Source: Chitinophaga filiformis
GTDB lineage: Bacteria > Bacteroidota > Bacteroidia > Chitinophagales > Chitinophagaceae
Assembly: GCF_900102545.1 (NCBI RefSeq)
Contig: NZ_FNBN01000014.1
Coordinates: 1-64,000, forward strand
Reading direction: 5' to 3'
Length of the DNA: 64,000 nucleotides
This document shows, piece by piece, positions 35,601-45,063 of the stretch. Each line of letters starts with the position of its first letter. Within the stretch, counting starts at the first letter, position 1. The notes under the pieces were generated by a model, which saw nothing but the letters and a program-made list of their open reading frames with translations, was not told the DNA's origin and made no database searches. The position numbers and the translations under genes are program-made.

Positions 35601-36710
35601 ATGATCGAAAATTTGCAGCGCGATCTCCATCTTCCGCCATTTTTATGGAACATTTTACTCGGATGTGCAGCCCTGATCAGTGGCCTGATCATCAAATATC
35701 TTGTGTCCATCTTTCTTAAATACACCTCCAGGAAGGTGACAGATTATTCATTTGTCAGGTCTGTATTGAATCGCCTGGGAATGCCGCTCAGCTATTTTCT
35801 GCCCATGCTCATCCTGGATATCGTACTGCCCTTTATGGAGCTCCACAGAAAGCCGATGGCACTATTAAGTAAGATAGTAGAAATAGGCCTGATGGTTTCT
35901 TTTGGCTTTATGCTGATAGGATTGGTCAAGTTTTTTGAGGACTATATATCGCATACCTACGATCTCAAAAAAGAGGACAATCTGCGGGAGCGGAAAATGC
36001 GTACCCAGCTGCAGTTTGTACGTAAACTGGCCATCAGTATGATCATGATACTGACGTTTTGTGCTGTACTGCTCAGTTTTGATAATCTGCGTAAGATTGG
36101 CGCGGGATTGCTGACTGGCGTCGGGGTTGGCGGTATCATTGTTGGTTTCGCCGCACAGCGTTCCCTGTCCAATTTTCTGGCAGGGATGCAAATTGCTTTT
36201 ACGCAGCCCATCCGTATTGACGATGTGCTGGTAGTGGAAGGAGAGTGGGGCCGAGTGGAAGAGATCACGCTCACTTATGTGGTGGTCGGCATCTGGGACC
36301 AGCGCAAGCTGATCCTGCCCATCAATTATTTCATAGAAAAGCCTTTCCAGAACTGGACAAGGACCGGTTCTGCGATACTGGGCACCGCGTTCCTTTACCT
36401 GGATTATACGGCGCCAATTGATGCTTTACGGTCAGAATTTGAGCGTTTGCTGAAGGATCAGCCGCTATGGGACAAGCGGGTACAGGTAATGCAGGTCACC
36501 AACATTACAGAGCAGACCATAGAAGTTCGTATGCTGGTCAGCGCCAACAGTTCGGGTAAGGCTTTTGACCTGCGTTGTTATCTCAGGGAGAAAATGCTTG
36601 CTTTTATCCAGGAGCATCATGCATACTGTCTACCAAAAAAGCGCGCTATTCTTGAAGATGGTGGGGAGCGTTTGCTGACCAATGATCAGATCAGGTATGA
36701 TCATCGTTGA
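35601..36710 (+). CDS. MscS-family mechanosensitive ion channel
   Basis: 369 aa from the ATG at 35601. It has four to five membrane helices (FLWNILLGCAALISGLIIKY, then SYFLPMLILDIVLPF and a helix near IGLMVSFGFMLIGLV). The pore helix and beta domain signature are GAGLLTGVGVGGIIVGFAAQ and QRSLSNFLAGMQIAFTQPIR with DDVLVVEGEWGRVEEITL. This is MscS topology without the small-subunit TM spacing; such channels release solutes under tension. Alternative in-frame starts at 35490 and 35559 are less likely because 35490 abuts the divergent helicase start and leaves no promoter. Its 3' end overlaps the convergent VOC gene by 20 bp. Confidence 0.88.
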   Translation: MIENLQRDLHLPPFLWNILLGCAALISGLIIKYLVSIFLKYTSRKVTDYSFVRSVLNRLGMPLSYFLPMLILDIVLPFMELHRKPMALLSKIVEIGLMVSFGFMLIGLVKFFEDYISHTYDLKKEDNLRERKMRTQLQFVRKLAISMIMILTFCAVLLSFDNLRKIGAGLLTGVGVGGIIVGFAAQRSLSNFLAGMQIAFTQPIRIDDVLVVEGEWGRVEEITLTYVVVGIWDQRKLILPINYFIEKPFQNWTRTGSAILGTAFLYLDYTAPIDALRSEFERLLKDQPLWDKRVQVMQVTNITEQTIEVRMLVSANSSGKAFDLRCYLREKMLAFIQEHHAYCLPKKRAILEDGGERLLTNDQIRYDHR

Positions 36711-37152
36711 TCTCTACCCAGTAACCGTCAGGATCGGTGAAATAGATCTGTTTCACACCGTCCACACGGAGGGTAGGCTTGTCTGCTTCTCCTTTCCAGC
36801 TTTCAAAAGGAATGTGATGCTGGCGCAGACGGGTCATAAATTCTTCTACTGAGGGAACACTGAAGCAGAGGTGCGAGTTTTTGTCGTGGGTTACAATTTC
36901 CTTTGCTCCGGATATAATGTGCAGATGGCTGTGTTCAGCTACTTTGAACCATGTGTGGCGGCCATCGTGGAAAGGCTCGGGGATGGTATCTATCTGGATA
37001 ATGTCCCTGTAAAAAGCCGTGCTTTTTTCAAGGTTATAAACATAAAGCGCTATATGATTTAACATAGCGCTTTTCCGCTGTGCGAAAGTGGGTATACCGG
37101 AGATGATCATAACAGCCACCAGTAAAAGGCATTGTGGAATCCGTTTTTTCAT
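36691..37152 (-). CDS. Exported VOC-family (glyoxalase/dioxygenase fold) protein
   Basis: 153 aa. Signal peptide MKKRIPQCLLLVAVMIISGI, then PTFAQ. The rest is one VOC domain with paired beta-alpha-beta3 units: LNHIALYVYNLEKSTAFYRD and, in the second half, SHLCFSVPSVEEFMTRLRQH and FTDPDGYWVEIND. His in NHIAL, His in SHLCF and Glu in WVEIN are probable metal ligands. Periplasmic location of a VOC protein is uncommon but frequent in Bacteroidota. Reaction unknown. It overlaps the mscS gene end by 20 bp (convergent). Confidence 0.85.
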   Translation of the reverse strand: MKKRIPQCLLLVAVMIISGIPTFAQRKSAMLNHIALYVYNLEKSTAFYRDIIQIDTIPEPFHDGRHTWFKVAEHSHLHIISGAKEIVTHDKNSHLCFSVPSVEEFMTRLRQHHIPFESWKGEADKPTLRVDGVKQIYFTDPDGYWVEINDDHT

Positions 37153-37164
37153 GCTCCAATATAA

Positions 37165-37725
37165 TCAATGCGAATCGAATTTTATGAATTTTCTACTCAC
37201 TTTAATACCAGTATTCAGGATCAGTGTTACTACGTAGACCCCTGGATTAAAACGGCTCACATCTACCTGGCGCTCAAACCTGGTACCTTGAGCGTTATTA
37301 GGAACGATCCCTTGTTCCGCGTACACCATGTTTCCACCAATGCTGATAATACGGATATCAATCTTATTCACGGAAACGGTATCCTCCCTCATGTAAACGA
37401 TGGTCAGTTTTGGCGTCGTAGCGATGGGGTTCGGATACAGGACCATGTCATTATCTTTCAGGATCAGGAGATTTTGCAGTGGGGGTTGCAGAAAGCCCTG
37501 CGTGAGAATAGCCACATCCGGATACTTAATGGTGGTTACAGCGATATCACCTACTGACCAATCCAGGTCAAGTCCTGCTTCAAACGTGTCACTAACTTCA
37601 TAAGTGACGTTCTTACTGGTGCTGGTGATTACCTGTCTTTCAATATATTGCGCGTGCGCCGCTCCTGAAACCAGGAGGGACGCACACACTATATTGGTAG
37701 TTAATATTTTTCTGATGACGGTCAT
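37165..37725 (-). CDS. Small exported protein with T9SS-like sorting domain
   Basis: 186 aa. Signal peptide MTVIRKILTTNIVCASLLVS, then AAHAQ. After a short beta-rich part (VGDIAVTTIKYPDVAILTQG), residues about 95-186 resemble the Por sorting domain: LYPNPIATTPKLTIVY at its start, IRIISIGGNMVYAEQGIVPN and FNPGVYVVTLILNTGIKVSR at its end. It begins 2 bp after the stop of the large repeat/OmpA gene, so the two are translationally coupled. It is likely surface-exposed and perhaps a partner of the large protein (inference). Confidence 0.75.
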   Translation of the reverse strand: MTVIRKILTTNIVCASLLVSGAAHAQYIERQVITSTSKNVTYEVSDTFEAGLDLDWSVGDIAVTTIKYPDVAILTQGFLQPPLQNLLILKDNDMVLYPNPIATTPKLTIVYMREDTVSVNKIDIRIISIGGNMVYAEQGIVPNNAQGTRFERQVDVSRFNPGVYVVTLILNTGIKVSRKFIKFDSH

Positions 37726-37727
37726 TA

Positions 37728-40700
37728 TCAAGGTTTTTCTTCAGTAAGGATTTCCATTTCCACTCTTCTGTTCTTTCCTTTGGCAGCTTTGCTGTCGTTG
37801 GCAGCGAGAGGTTTCGTTTGTCCGTACCCTTTGGTAGTGATCCTGTTTGCGGTAACACCCTTGCTAACCAGGTATTGTTTTACAGCCTCACTTCTTTTTT
37901 CTGATAAAGCCTGGTTAAATGCTTCTGTTCCTTCATTGTCAGTGTGGCCGCTCAACATTAACTGCCATTCCGGGTGCGCCTGCAGCAGGCTGGCCATTTT
38001 ATCCAGGGAAGGTAGTGACGTTGTTGCGATATCTGCTTTTGCACTGGCAAACTGAAGGTTGGAAAATGCTTTATTGATAACCTCTTTTTCTGTTGTTTTC
38101 AGATCTACTGTTTTGAGGACTGGTTTAGCGCTAGCCGCAGGAGCATCAGGAGTTGCAGCTGTAGAAGCTTCCTGTACCGGTAATGGGCCAGGACCTACAG
38201 GGAAACGTCTGTCTGAATAAGGGAGCACTGTTCCATCAGGCAGTACTTCATCCGCACGGGATGCAACGATCTGCCAGGTGAAAGGAACATTTGATTTACC
38301 ACCCTGTAATTCTTTTACATCAAATCCTTTAGCTGATTTATTGGTCACATACACACCATTACATTCGCCTTCCAGCTGAATGAACACCTTCATCGGGTGT
38401 TTGGCGTCTACGCGGATCACTTTTGTAAGCAGGCCTTCCAGATCAATGTGAGCAGCACCATTCTGAAGTTCACCGGTTCCGAAGTCCTGAAACAGCACCT
38501 CAGGCGCTTCTGTACAGAAAAGGAGACGGTTTTCACCAGCATTGTCTTTTACAACAGTTGATTTGGTACCGTTGGAAATGAGACCATAGATACCGGAGGA
38601 ATTGGCGCCTGCCAGGTAAGCGTATACATGAACGGAGCTGATACCAGTACCAAACTGGAAAACACCACCCCAACGGTCAATATCAGTTGCGTTACCTTTT
38701 GCAAATCCATGTACACCTACACCGGTGTTCAATCCGCCTGCGGAACCAGCTACGCCGGCGCCACCAATCGGATATACCACTACCTCATTATTACCACCAC
38801 CTACTACACCCATACCGTTGGTAGCTGTTGTTCCAAAACCAACCACGCCTGCGCGGGTACCAATACCCATCATACCACCACCGATGGTAGGCGGATTGGT
38901 GAACAGGTCAGGTTTCAGGTTGTTACCGATACCTACCACACCGTAACCGGAAGCATGCGTGGATGAACCCATTACACCAGCGGATCTTACTTCTGTAGTA
39001 GGTTTATAAGGAGAGTTCGTGGTACCTTCCACACCCAGACCACCGTTGGTGGAAGAGTTAGTACCTTTTACACCCTGTATATAGCGGGAAGTACCAGTAC
39101 CGAGAACCGCAGGTCCGAAAGCAGTAGCACCTCTGATACCAGGGCCGCTACCAAAGTTATAACCTGCAACACCAGCACCTGTACTGCTGTTAGCATACCC
39201 TACGATACCATTGGAGTAATTAGGGTCGCCATTAATAATACCAGTAGGCACTTCACTGGAAAATACGGTTAATACTGCTTTACCTACCTGCGCACCCGCA
39301 TCGTCAGTCCCATTCAGGATGGTCATTGGTTTATCAGGGAAGGTGCGGAGCCTTTCAAAGTTAGGAGCAGTACCACCTGCTTTTATAATAAATGGATTAT
39401 CATCTACTGTACCGATAAAATCGAGCGCGGGGTTAGTGTCTTTGTTACCTCTGACCAGCCATGCCCTGTTTGCTGATTTTACTGTATCGGTATTGGCCGT
39501 TGTAGTCAGACCGATGGATCCGTTATCCTGGAATTCCAGGTTTGACAGGTTCCATCCTGTACCGTCCTGCGCCAGTATCTGCCAGGTGCCGGTGGTATCG
39601 TAGATATAAGCTTTTCTGTCGGTGCTGTTGTAATATGCCTGGTTTGTTATCGCGCTGGCAGGAGGTGCAGCTAAAGTACCGAGCCAGCTGATAGAAATAC
39701 CGGTAGAACCATCCTGTGCCAGCACATTCCAGCTACCGGCGCCGGTAGTATCGTAGATATAAGATTTTCTGTCTGCTGTATTGTAATAGGCCTGGTTTAA
39801 TGTAGGACTGGCAGGAGGAGTTGCCAGAGAGCCCAGCCAGCTGATAGAGGTACCGGAGAGACCGGATACACCATCTTGTGTCAGGATCTGCCAGCTACCA
39901 GCGCCAGTAGTATCATAGATATAAGATTTCTTGTCTACTGTGTTGTAATAGGCCTGATTCAGTAGCGGACTGACGGGTGGTGTTGTCAGAGAACCGAGCC
40001 AGCTCACACCTGTACCAACACCATTCTGGCCGCTTTCAGAGAAAACCTGCCAGGCAGAACCATCATATATATATGCTTTCCGGTCGGTCAGGTCGTAATA
40101 GGCCTGGTTTAATCCCGGACTGGAAGGCGCAGACGTAAATGAGCCAAGCCAGCTGAGGGAGGTACCCGGCAAACCGTCCTGGGCCATGATGTTCCAGTTG
40201 GCAGTACCACCAGTAGTATCGTAAATATAGGAGCGTTTGTCTGTACTGTTATAATAAGCCTGTCCTGCTGAAGGTGTTGCCGGTGGAGTGGCGAGTGTAC
40301 CGAGCCATACGATGCTTACATTGGTGCTACCATTTCCTCCGCCGCCAGAGCCACCGTTCGCAGCATAGAGTGCATAAGGCACTGCCATGAACGGCATTAC
40401 ACCCATAGGCACGAAGGCACTTTGTCCACCCATGGCCATATCCACTCTCAGGTACTGATTACCCTTGCTCCAGGGAATGTTTTTGAAGTCCCCGATCTCA
40501 GGAGTACCGCCACCTATCACCGCGGTGAAGAGGCCTTGACTGTTGGTAAGGACGTCATGTATTTCCGTGTATATCGGATTGGCGTCAGGACCACCGTCAA
40601 GGATGCTGAATTTTATACGTACTGTTTGTAACGCAATTACAGCTCCTTTTGGGTTTTCCCTGGCAATAGCCTGGTAGTTGATACCCCATAAACCACTTTG

Positions 40701-40769
40701 CTGTGCTTTCGCGAAGAAGCTCAAACAGACGAAAATGGGAATAAATACAATGAGTAAAATTGCTTTCAT
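37728..40769 (-). CDS. Large surface protein: five WLG repeats, Gly-rich repeat region, OmpA C-terminal domain
   Basis: 1013 aa. Start at 40769 (MKAILLIVFIPIFVCLSFFA, signal peptide). Residues about 20-130 hold INYQAIARENPKGAVIALQT, a conserved N-terminal module of Bacteroidota surface proteins. Residues about 150-410 carry five repeats of WLG(T/S)L..PP.SP..NQAYYN...RKSYIYD.TG.W..LAQDG. Residues about 510-720 are rich in GxGVxG motifs (for example GVVGFGTTATNGMGVVGGGN), like beta-helix or trimeric fibre repeats. Residues about 895-1010 are an OmpA domain (LSGHTDNEGTEAFNQALSEK, GKNRRVEMEIL). It may form a cell-wall-attached fibre. Downstream, a small sorting-domain gene follows at 2 bp. Confidence 0.82.
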   Translation of the reverse strand: MKAILLIVFIPIFVCLSFFAKAQQSGLWGINYQAIARENPKGAVIALQTVRIKFSILDGGPDANPIYTEIHDVLTNSQGLFTAVIGGGTPEIGDFKNIPWSKGNQYLRVDMAMGGQSAFVPMGVMPFMAVPYALYAANGGSGGGGNGSTNVSIVWLGTLATPPATPSAGQAYYNSTDKRSYIYDTTGGTANWNIMAQDGLPGTSLSWLGSFTSAPSSPGLNQAYYDLTDRKAYIYDGSAWQVFSESGQNGVGTGVSWLGSLTTPPVSPLLNQAYYNTVDKKSYIYDTTGAGSWQILTQDGVSGLSGTSISWLGSLATPPASPTLNQAYYNTADRKSYIYDTTGAGSWNVLAQDGSTGISISWLGTLAAPPASAITNQAYYNSTDRKAYIYDTTGTWQILAQDGTGWNLSNLEFQDNGSIGLTTTANTDTVKSANRAWLVRGNKDTNPALDFIGTVDDNPFIIKAGGTAPNFERLRTFPDKPMTILNGTDDAGAQVGKAVLTVFSSEVPTGIINGDPNYSNGIVGYANSSTGAGVAGYNFGSGPGIRGATAFGPAVLGTGTSRYIQGVKGTNSSTNGGLGVEGTTNSPYKPTTEVRSAGVMGSSTHASGYGVVGIGNNLKPDLFTNPPTIGGGMMGIGTRAGVVGFGTTATNGMGVVGGGNNEVVVYPIGGAGVAGSAGGLNTGVGVHGFAKGNATDIDRWGGVFQFGTGISSVHVYAYLAGANSSGIYGLISNGTKSTVVKDNAGENRLLFCTEAPEVLFQDFGTGELQNGAAHIDLEGLLTKVIRVDAKHPMKVFIQLEGECNGVYVTNKSAKGFDVKELQGGKSNVPFTWQIVASRADEVLPDGTVLPYSDRRFPVGPGPLPVQEASTAATPDAPAASAKPVLKTVDLKTTEKEVINKAFSNLQFASAKADIATTSLPSLDKMASLLQAHPEWQLMLSGHTDNEGTEAFNQALSEKRSEAVKQYLVSKGVTANRITTKGYGQTKPLAANDSKAAKGKNRRVEMEILTEEKP

Positions 40770-41241
40770 CTCATACAAGTTATAACAGTAATAAGGCTAT
40801 AAGTATATAATATTACATTATATATTATATTATAAATAAAGTAAAGATATGATTAATATTCTATTTATTCTTATTTTAATGTATTGTTTACACAAACCTG
40901 CTACACGTTGGATGTAGAAATGAAGGGGTTATACTCATTTCTACTCATATTTTTACAACTTTCGTGGTATATGAACTGAAAGAACACTTGAAGTAAGAGT
41001 GGGTTATTACTTGATTATCAATGTAAAGCAGTTTGATGCTTTTTCGGTGCTTATACTCAATTCTGCCTGCTTCCCCAAAACGTGTTACCATATTTAAAAA
41101 GATAGTCTTATAGAACATAATTTCGCCAGTTACAGGAGATAATTCATTGCAAATTATTTTCATGGGTATGAGATCTTCAAGCCCGTCTTTCGTTTTCTCC
41201 GTTCCCCTCCGTATATTGCCTGTCTAAAGGAATATTGAGAT
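40770..41241. other. Divergent promoter region, surface protein and GH92
   Basis: 472 bp, very AT-rich at 40790-40890 with overlapping TATA-like repeats (tatataatattacattatat). An open frame on the minus strand at 40945-41163 has no other coding support. No named regulatory element is recognised. Confidence 0.4.
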
Positions 41242-43524
41242 ATGCAATTGGGACTTAAGCATTATCCTATGCTGGCTGCTTCACTATTATTAGCGGGCAT
41301 GCAGGTAAAGGGACAAGAGAAAAAAACAGCTTTCACCGCAGCAAAAGACTTTAAGCCGGTAGAATATGTAGATCCCTACATTGGTTCGGGTGGTCATGGT
41401 CACGTATTTGTGGGAGCGAGTGTACCATTCGGTGCTGTACAGGTAGGACCTACTAACATTGTTAAAGGGTGGGACTGGTGCTCCGGATACCATTATTCGG
41501 ACAGTGTGGTGATCGGTTTTCCGCAGACGCACCTGAGCGGCACCGGTATCGGCGACCTGGGAGATGTACTGATCATGCCTTATACCGGTAAGATCAGAAC
41601 GAACCACGGCAGCCAGGAGGACCCTACCAGTGGATATGGTTCCCATTATACGCATGCGCACGAAACAGCTAAACCAGGGTATTACGCTGTACAGTTGGAA
41701 GATTATAATATTAAAGTAGAGCTAACCGCTTCCGAAAGGGTTGGTTTTCATAAATATACTTTCCCGCAAGGCGAAGAAGGTCATATCATTATAGACCTGA
41801 AAGAAGGCATCGGCTGGGATGCTCCGGTTGAAACCTTTATCCAGAAGAAAGATGATTATACCCTAGTTGGTTACCGTCTTTCCAAAGGCTGGGCAGAAGA
41901 CCAGCGCCTCTGGTTTGCTATCCGCAGCAGTGTACCCCTGAAAGATTTCCAGGTGTTCAATGGCGATGAGAAACTGGTGGGTACCGAGGGTAAAGGCAAG
42001 AATATCAAGGGGGTGATCTCCTTTGATAAAGCGCCGGCGCAGGCAATGCTGAAAGTGGGTATTTCCCCGGTTAGCAGTGAGAATGCCCTGGCAAATATCA
42101 ACAGCGAGATCCCGTCCTGGGATTTTGCAGGTACCGTGAAAGCTGCCAGCGCAAAGTGGAATAAGGAACTGTCCAAAATACAGCTGGATACCAAAGATGT
42201 AACCAACAGGAGTATCTTCTATACAGCTTTGTATCATACCATGATAGGACCTGCGCTCTTCAACGATCATAACCGCGCTTACCGTGGTACTGATAAGAAG
42301 GTGTACAGCAATCCGGGTTTTGACAACTATACCGTTTTCTCCCTCTGGGATATTTATCGTTCCTGCGCTCCTTTGTATACACTGACACAGCCTGAAAGGG
42401 TAAACAGCTTTGTAAACTCTATGGTGACCATCTACAAACAGCAGGGCAAACTGCCTATCTGGCCACTCATGGGTAGCGAGACAAACTGTATGGTGGGTTA
42501 TCACGCAGTACCGGTGATAGCAGACGCTTATCTGAAAGGATACAAAGGTTTCGATATCAATGCTGCCTTTGAAGCCATGAAAGCATCTTCTATGAGAGAT
42601 GATCTGGGTATGAAAGATATCAAGGCAAAAGGATACATTCCGGCTGATAAGGAATATGAGTCTGTATCCAAAGCGATGGAATACGCAATAGACGACTGGT
42701 GTATTGCTGCCGTAGCAAAGAAACTGGGCCGTACCGCCGATTTTGAATATTATTCAAAAAGAGCAGGTTATTATAAGAACTACTTCGACAGCACCATTAA
42801 GTTCGTTCGCCCGAGAATGGACGATGGCAGCTTCAAAACGCCTTATGATCCTTTCAACTCTATCCACGAGAAAGGCGACTTCACTGAAGGTAACGGCTGG
42901 CAGTATACCTGGCTGGTACCACAGGATGTAGAAGGTTTGATCAGCCTGATGGGCGGTGATGACGCTTTCACAAAGAAACTGGATAGCCTGTTCGTAGCAA
43001 AAGGCGATATGGGCGCCCAGGCTTCTAATGATATCTCAGGTCTGATTGGTATGTATGCACACGGTAATGAGCCAAGCCATCACGTGACCTACATGTATGC
43101 TTATTCCGGCAATCAATGGAAGACAGCTGAAAAGGTGAGACAGGTAATGAAGGACTTCTATACCAAAACGCCTGAAGGCCTGGCTGGTAACGAGGATGTT
43201 GGTGCGATGTCTTCCTGGTATGTATTCTCTTCCCTGGGCTTCTATCCGGTAAATCCAGCCAAAGGCATTTACGTGTTTGGTAGTCCGCTGTTCGAAAAAG
43301 CCAGCCTGAAATTACAGGGTGGTAAGACGTTCACCGTAGAAACTGTCAATAACAGCGCTGAGAATATCTACATTCAGCAGGTAACCCTGAATGGCAAACC
43401 GTATAACAACAGTTATATCCGTCACGCTGATATCCTGAAAGGAGGAGCACTGAAGATCACAATGGGCAACAAGCCTTCTGACTTCGGAAAACTGGCGGCT
43501 AACCGTCCGGATTCAAAGTATTGA
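41242..43524 (+). CDS. GH92-family alpha-mannosidase-like glycoside hydrolase
   Basis: 760 aa. Signal sequence LAASLLLAGMQVKG within the first 28 residues, then the GH92 hallmarks: VDPYIGSGGHGHVFVGASVP, FPQTHLSGTGIGDLGD, FTALYHTMIGP-type segment, LPIWPLMGSETNCMVGYHAV, GNEPSHHVTYMYAY and GNEDVGAMSSWYVFSSLGFY. GH92 enzymes are Ca2+-dependent exo-alpha-mannosidases acting by inversion, used on N-glycans or fungal mannan. The catalytic loops are intact. Single gene with its own terminator, no SusC/D next to it. Confidence 0.93.
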   Translation: MQLGLKHYPMLAASLLLAGMQVKGQEKKTAFTAAKDFKPVEYVDPYIGSGGHGHVFVGASVPFGAVQVGPTNIVKGWDWCSGYHYSDSVVIGFPQTHLSGTGIGDLGDVLIMPYTGKIRTNHGSQEDPTSGYGSHYTHAHETAKPGYYAVQLEDYNIKVELTASERVGFHKYTFPQGEEGHIIIDLKEGIGWDAPVETFIQKKDDYTLVGYRLSKGWAEDQRLWFAIRSSVPLKDFQVFNGDEKLVGTEGKGKNIKGVISFDKAPAQAMLKVGISPVSSENALANINSEIPSWDFAGTVKAASAKWNKELSKIQLDTKDVTNRSIFYTALYHTMIGPALFNDHNRAYRGTDKKVYSNPGFDNYTVFSLWDIYRSCAPLYTLTQPERVNSFVNSMVTIYKQQGKLPIWPLMGSETNCMVGYHAVPVIADAYLKGYKGFDINAAFEAMKASSMRDDLGMKDIKAKGYIPADKEYESVSKAMEYAIDDWCIAAVAKKLGRTADFEYYSKRAGYYKNYFDSTIKFVRPRMDDGSFKTPYDPFNSIHEKGDFTEGNGWQYTWLVPQDVEGLISLMGGDDAFTKKLDSLFVAKGDMGAQASNDISGLIGMYAHGNEPSHHVTYMYAYSGNQWKTAEKVRQVMKDFYTKTPEGLAGNEDVGAMSSWYVFSSLGFYPVNPAKGIYVFGSPLFEKASLKLQGGKTFTVETVNNSAENIYIQQVTLNGKPYNNSYIRHADILKGGALKITMGNKPSDFGKLAANRPDSKY

Positions 43525-43543
43525 TCATATAAAGATATGAGGC

Positions 43544-43583
43544 AAATGGCTGCTCTGTAAAGTACGGAGCAGCCATTTTTCTT
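43544..43583 (+). terminator. Intrinsic terminator of GH92 gene
   Basis: AAATGGCTGCTC (43544-43555) and GAGCAGCCATTT (43567-43578), perfect 12-bp stem followed by TTCTTT. Confidence 0.9.
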
Positions 43584-43812
43584 TATATTATAGTCTGTTT
43601 ACAGATGCATAAAAAATCTAATGGGCTGCGGCGCCGTTTCCTGCGCAATCGTTTACCCTCACGCCCTCATAACAATTTGTTAGCAAATGCGTTAACTGGC
43701 AATTAACAGTTTTAATGAACGGATGTGCGTAGCTTCATGCAATAGATTGCAGTGAATGAACCTGCATTGCCCACGTGCGGAGCCATCTATCATAAAAAAT
43801 GAACAGTTAAGA

Positions 43813-44970
43813 ATGATGAGTGAAAATCACGAACACATTTACCAGTTGTTGCTGAAGAAGCGTAATGGCACGATTAACGAATCTGACGATCAGTATGTAT
43901 CAGCGTTAATTAACGGTCATGAGGATGTTGAATTAATGTGGAGGGCATTGAAGCATAGTTTTTCATTGCCGGGGGAAGAGAAATTCTGGCAGCAGATAGA
44001 TGTAACGAACGCCTGGAGCGCTGTAAGGAGTGAATTGACCGTTAAACATACCGGGATCCTCAGTATCAGGAAATGGCTGTTTGCTGCTGCAGTAGTAATT
44101 GTTGCCATGGTGGGCATCAGCCTGATATGGAAAAATATACACCGCAAGGCGGAGCAAGCGCCGACAGTAGTAACAACCCCTCCAGCTCCGATTAACGGTC
44201 TGCAGTTACAGCTGGCAGGAGGAGAGACTATTGCGCTGCCTTATAACCAGGAAAAACAGGATATCAAGGCTGGCGATGTACAGCTCAGCGCTGGCGCAAA
44301 GAAACTGCAATTTACGGGTGGTACTGCCATGGGAAATGGCTTTAATACGCTCACAGTACCCCCAAAAATGGATTATAAACTGTTGTTGTCAGACGGTACG
44401 GAAGTATGGCTGAACGCTACTTCCAGATTGCGTTTCCCATTTAGTTTCTCAGGCGATAAGCGGGAGGTATACCTGGATGGAGAGGCCTATTTCCAGGTAA
44501 CAAAAAATGAGTCCAAACCATTTATTGTACATACCGAGCAAACGGATATCGAGGTACTGGGTACGTCTTTTAACGTTAACGCTTATAACGATGGTCTTAC
44601 GAGAACCTCGCTGGTGAGCGGCTCGGTTGTTGCCAGGGCGGATGGCAAAGAAGTACATCTGCGGGCAGGGCAGGAGGCCGTTTACAAGACAGACCGGGGC
44701 TATGATGTACACTCATTCGATGAGAGTGAAGTGCTGGCCTGGATGAAAGGGGTATATGTATTCCATAACACCTCTCTGATGGAGATTGCCGAAGTGCTGG
44801 AACGCTGGTATGGTGTGAAGGTTATTTTTGACAATAAGGCGCTGGCCGGTAAAAAGTTTACCGGAGGACTTGAAAAGCTGCAACGCCTGGATTACTTCCT
44901 GGAAACCCTGGAACTGATCGGCGACATCCATTACAGCTACGACCAGAGCGGTGCCCTGCATCTGAAATGA
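43813..44970 (+). CDS. FecR-family anti-sigma factor (orphan)
   Basis: 385 aa from the ATG at 43813. Residues 1-90 are cytoplasmic and helical (ENHEHIYQLLLKKRNGTINE), followed by a membrane helix KWLFAAAVVIVAMVGISLIW. The periplasmic FecR domain is marked by LTVPPKMDYKLLLSDGTEVW, LNATSRLRFPFSFSGDKREV, YLDGEAYFQVTKNE and EVLGTSFNVNAY; then a DUF4974 tail with LMEIAEVLERWYGVKVIFDN. It normally sequesters an ECF sigma factor encoded next to it and responds to a TonB receptor. No sigma-factor gene and no TonB receptor adjoin it here. Confidence 0.9.
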   Translation: MMSENHEHIYQLLLKKRNGTINESDDQYVSALINGHEDVELMWRALKHSFSLPGEEKFWQQIDVTNAWSAVRSELTVKHTGILSIRKWLFAAAVVIVAMVGISLIWKNIHRKAEQAPTVVTTPPAPINGLQLQLAGGETIALPYNQEKQDIKAGDVQLSAGAKKLQFTGGTAMGNGFNTLTVPPKMDYKLLLSDGTEVWLNATSRLRFPFSFSGDKREVYLDGEAYFQVTKNESKPFIVHTEQTDIEVLGTSFNVNAYNDGLTRTSLVSGSVVARADGKEVHLRAGQEAVYKTDRGYDVHSFDESEVLAWMKGVYVFHNTSLMEIAEVLERWYGVKVIFDNKALAGKKFTGGLEKLQRLDYFLETLELIGDIHYSYDQSGALHLK

Positions 44971-45037
44971 ATTACCTATATCAAAACACCATTAACTAAC
45001 GATAACAGGACTCCGTCAGCAGTCCATATGTTTGTGG

Positions 45038-45058
45038 CCTCGGGACGACAACCCGGGG
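45038..45058. terminator. Short hairpin between FecR and the LuxR-type gene
   Basis: CCTCGGG (45038-45044) pairs with CCCGGGG (45052-45058) with one wobble. Lies between convergent genes; no T-tract. Confidence 0.4.
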
Positions 45059-45063
45059 AACGT

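Noticed and set aside
40945-41163. 72-codon open frame on the minus strand in the divergent promoter region
   Set aside because: AT-rich sequence, no family resemblance, no promoter or terminator of its own, and it occupies the upstream region of two divergent genes.
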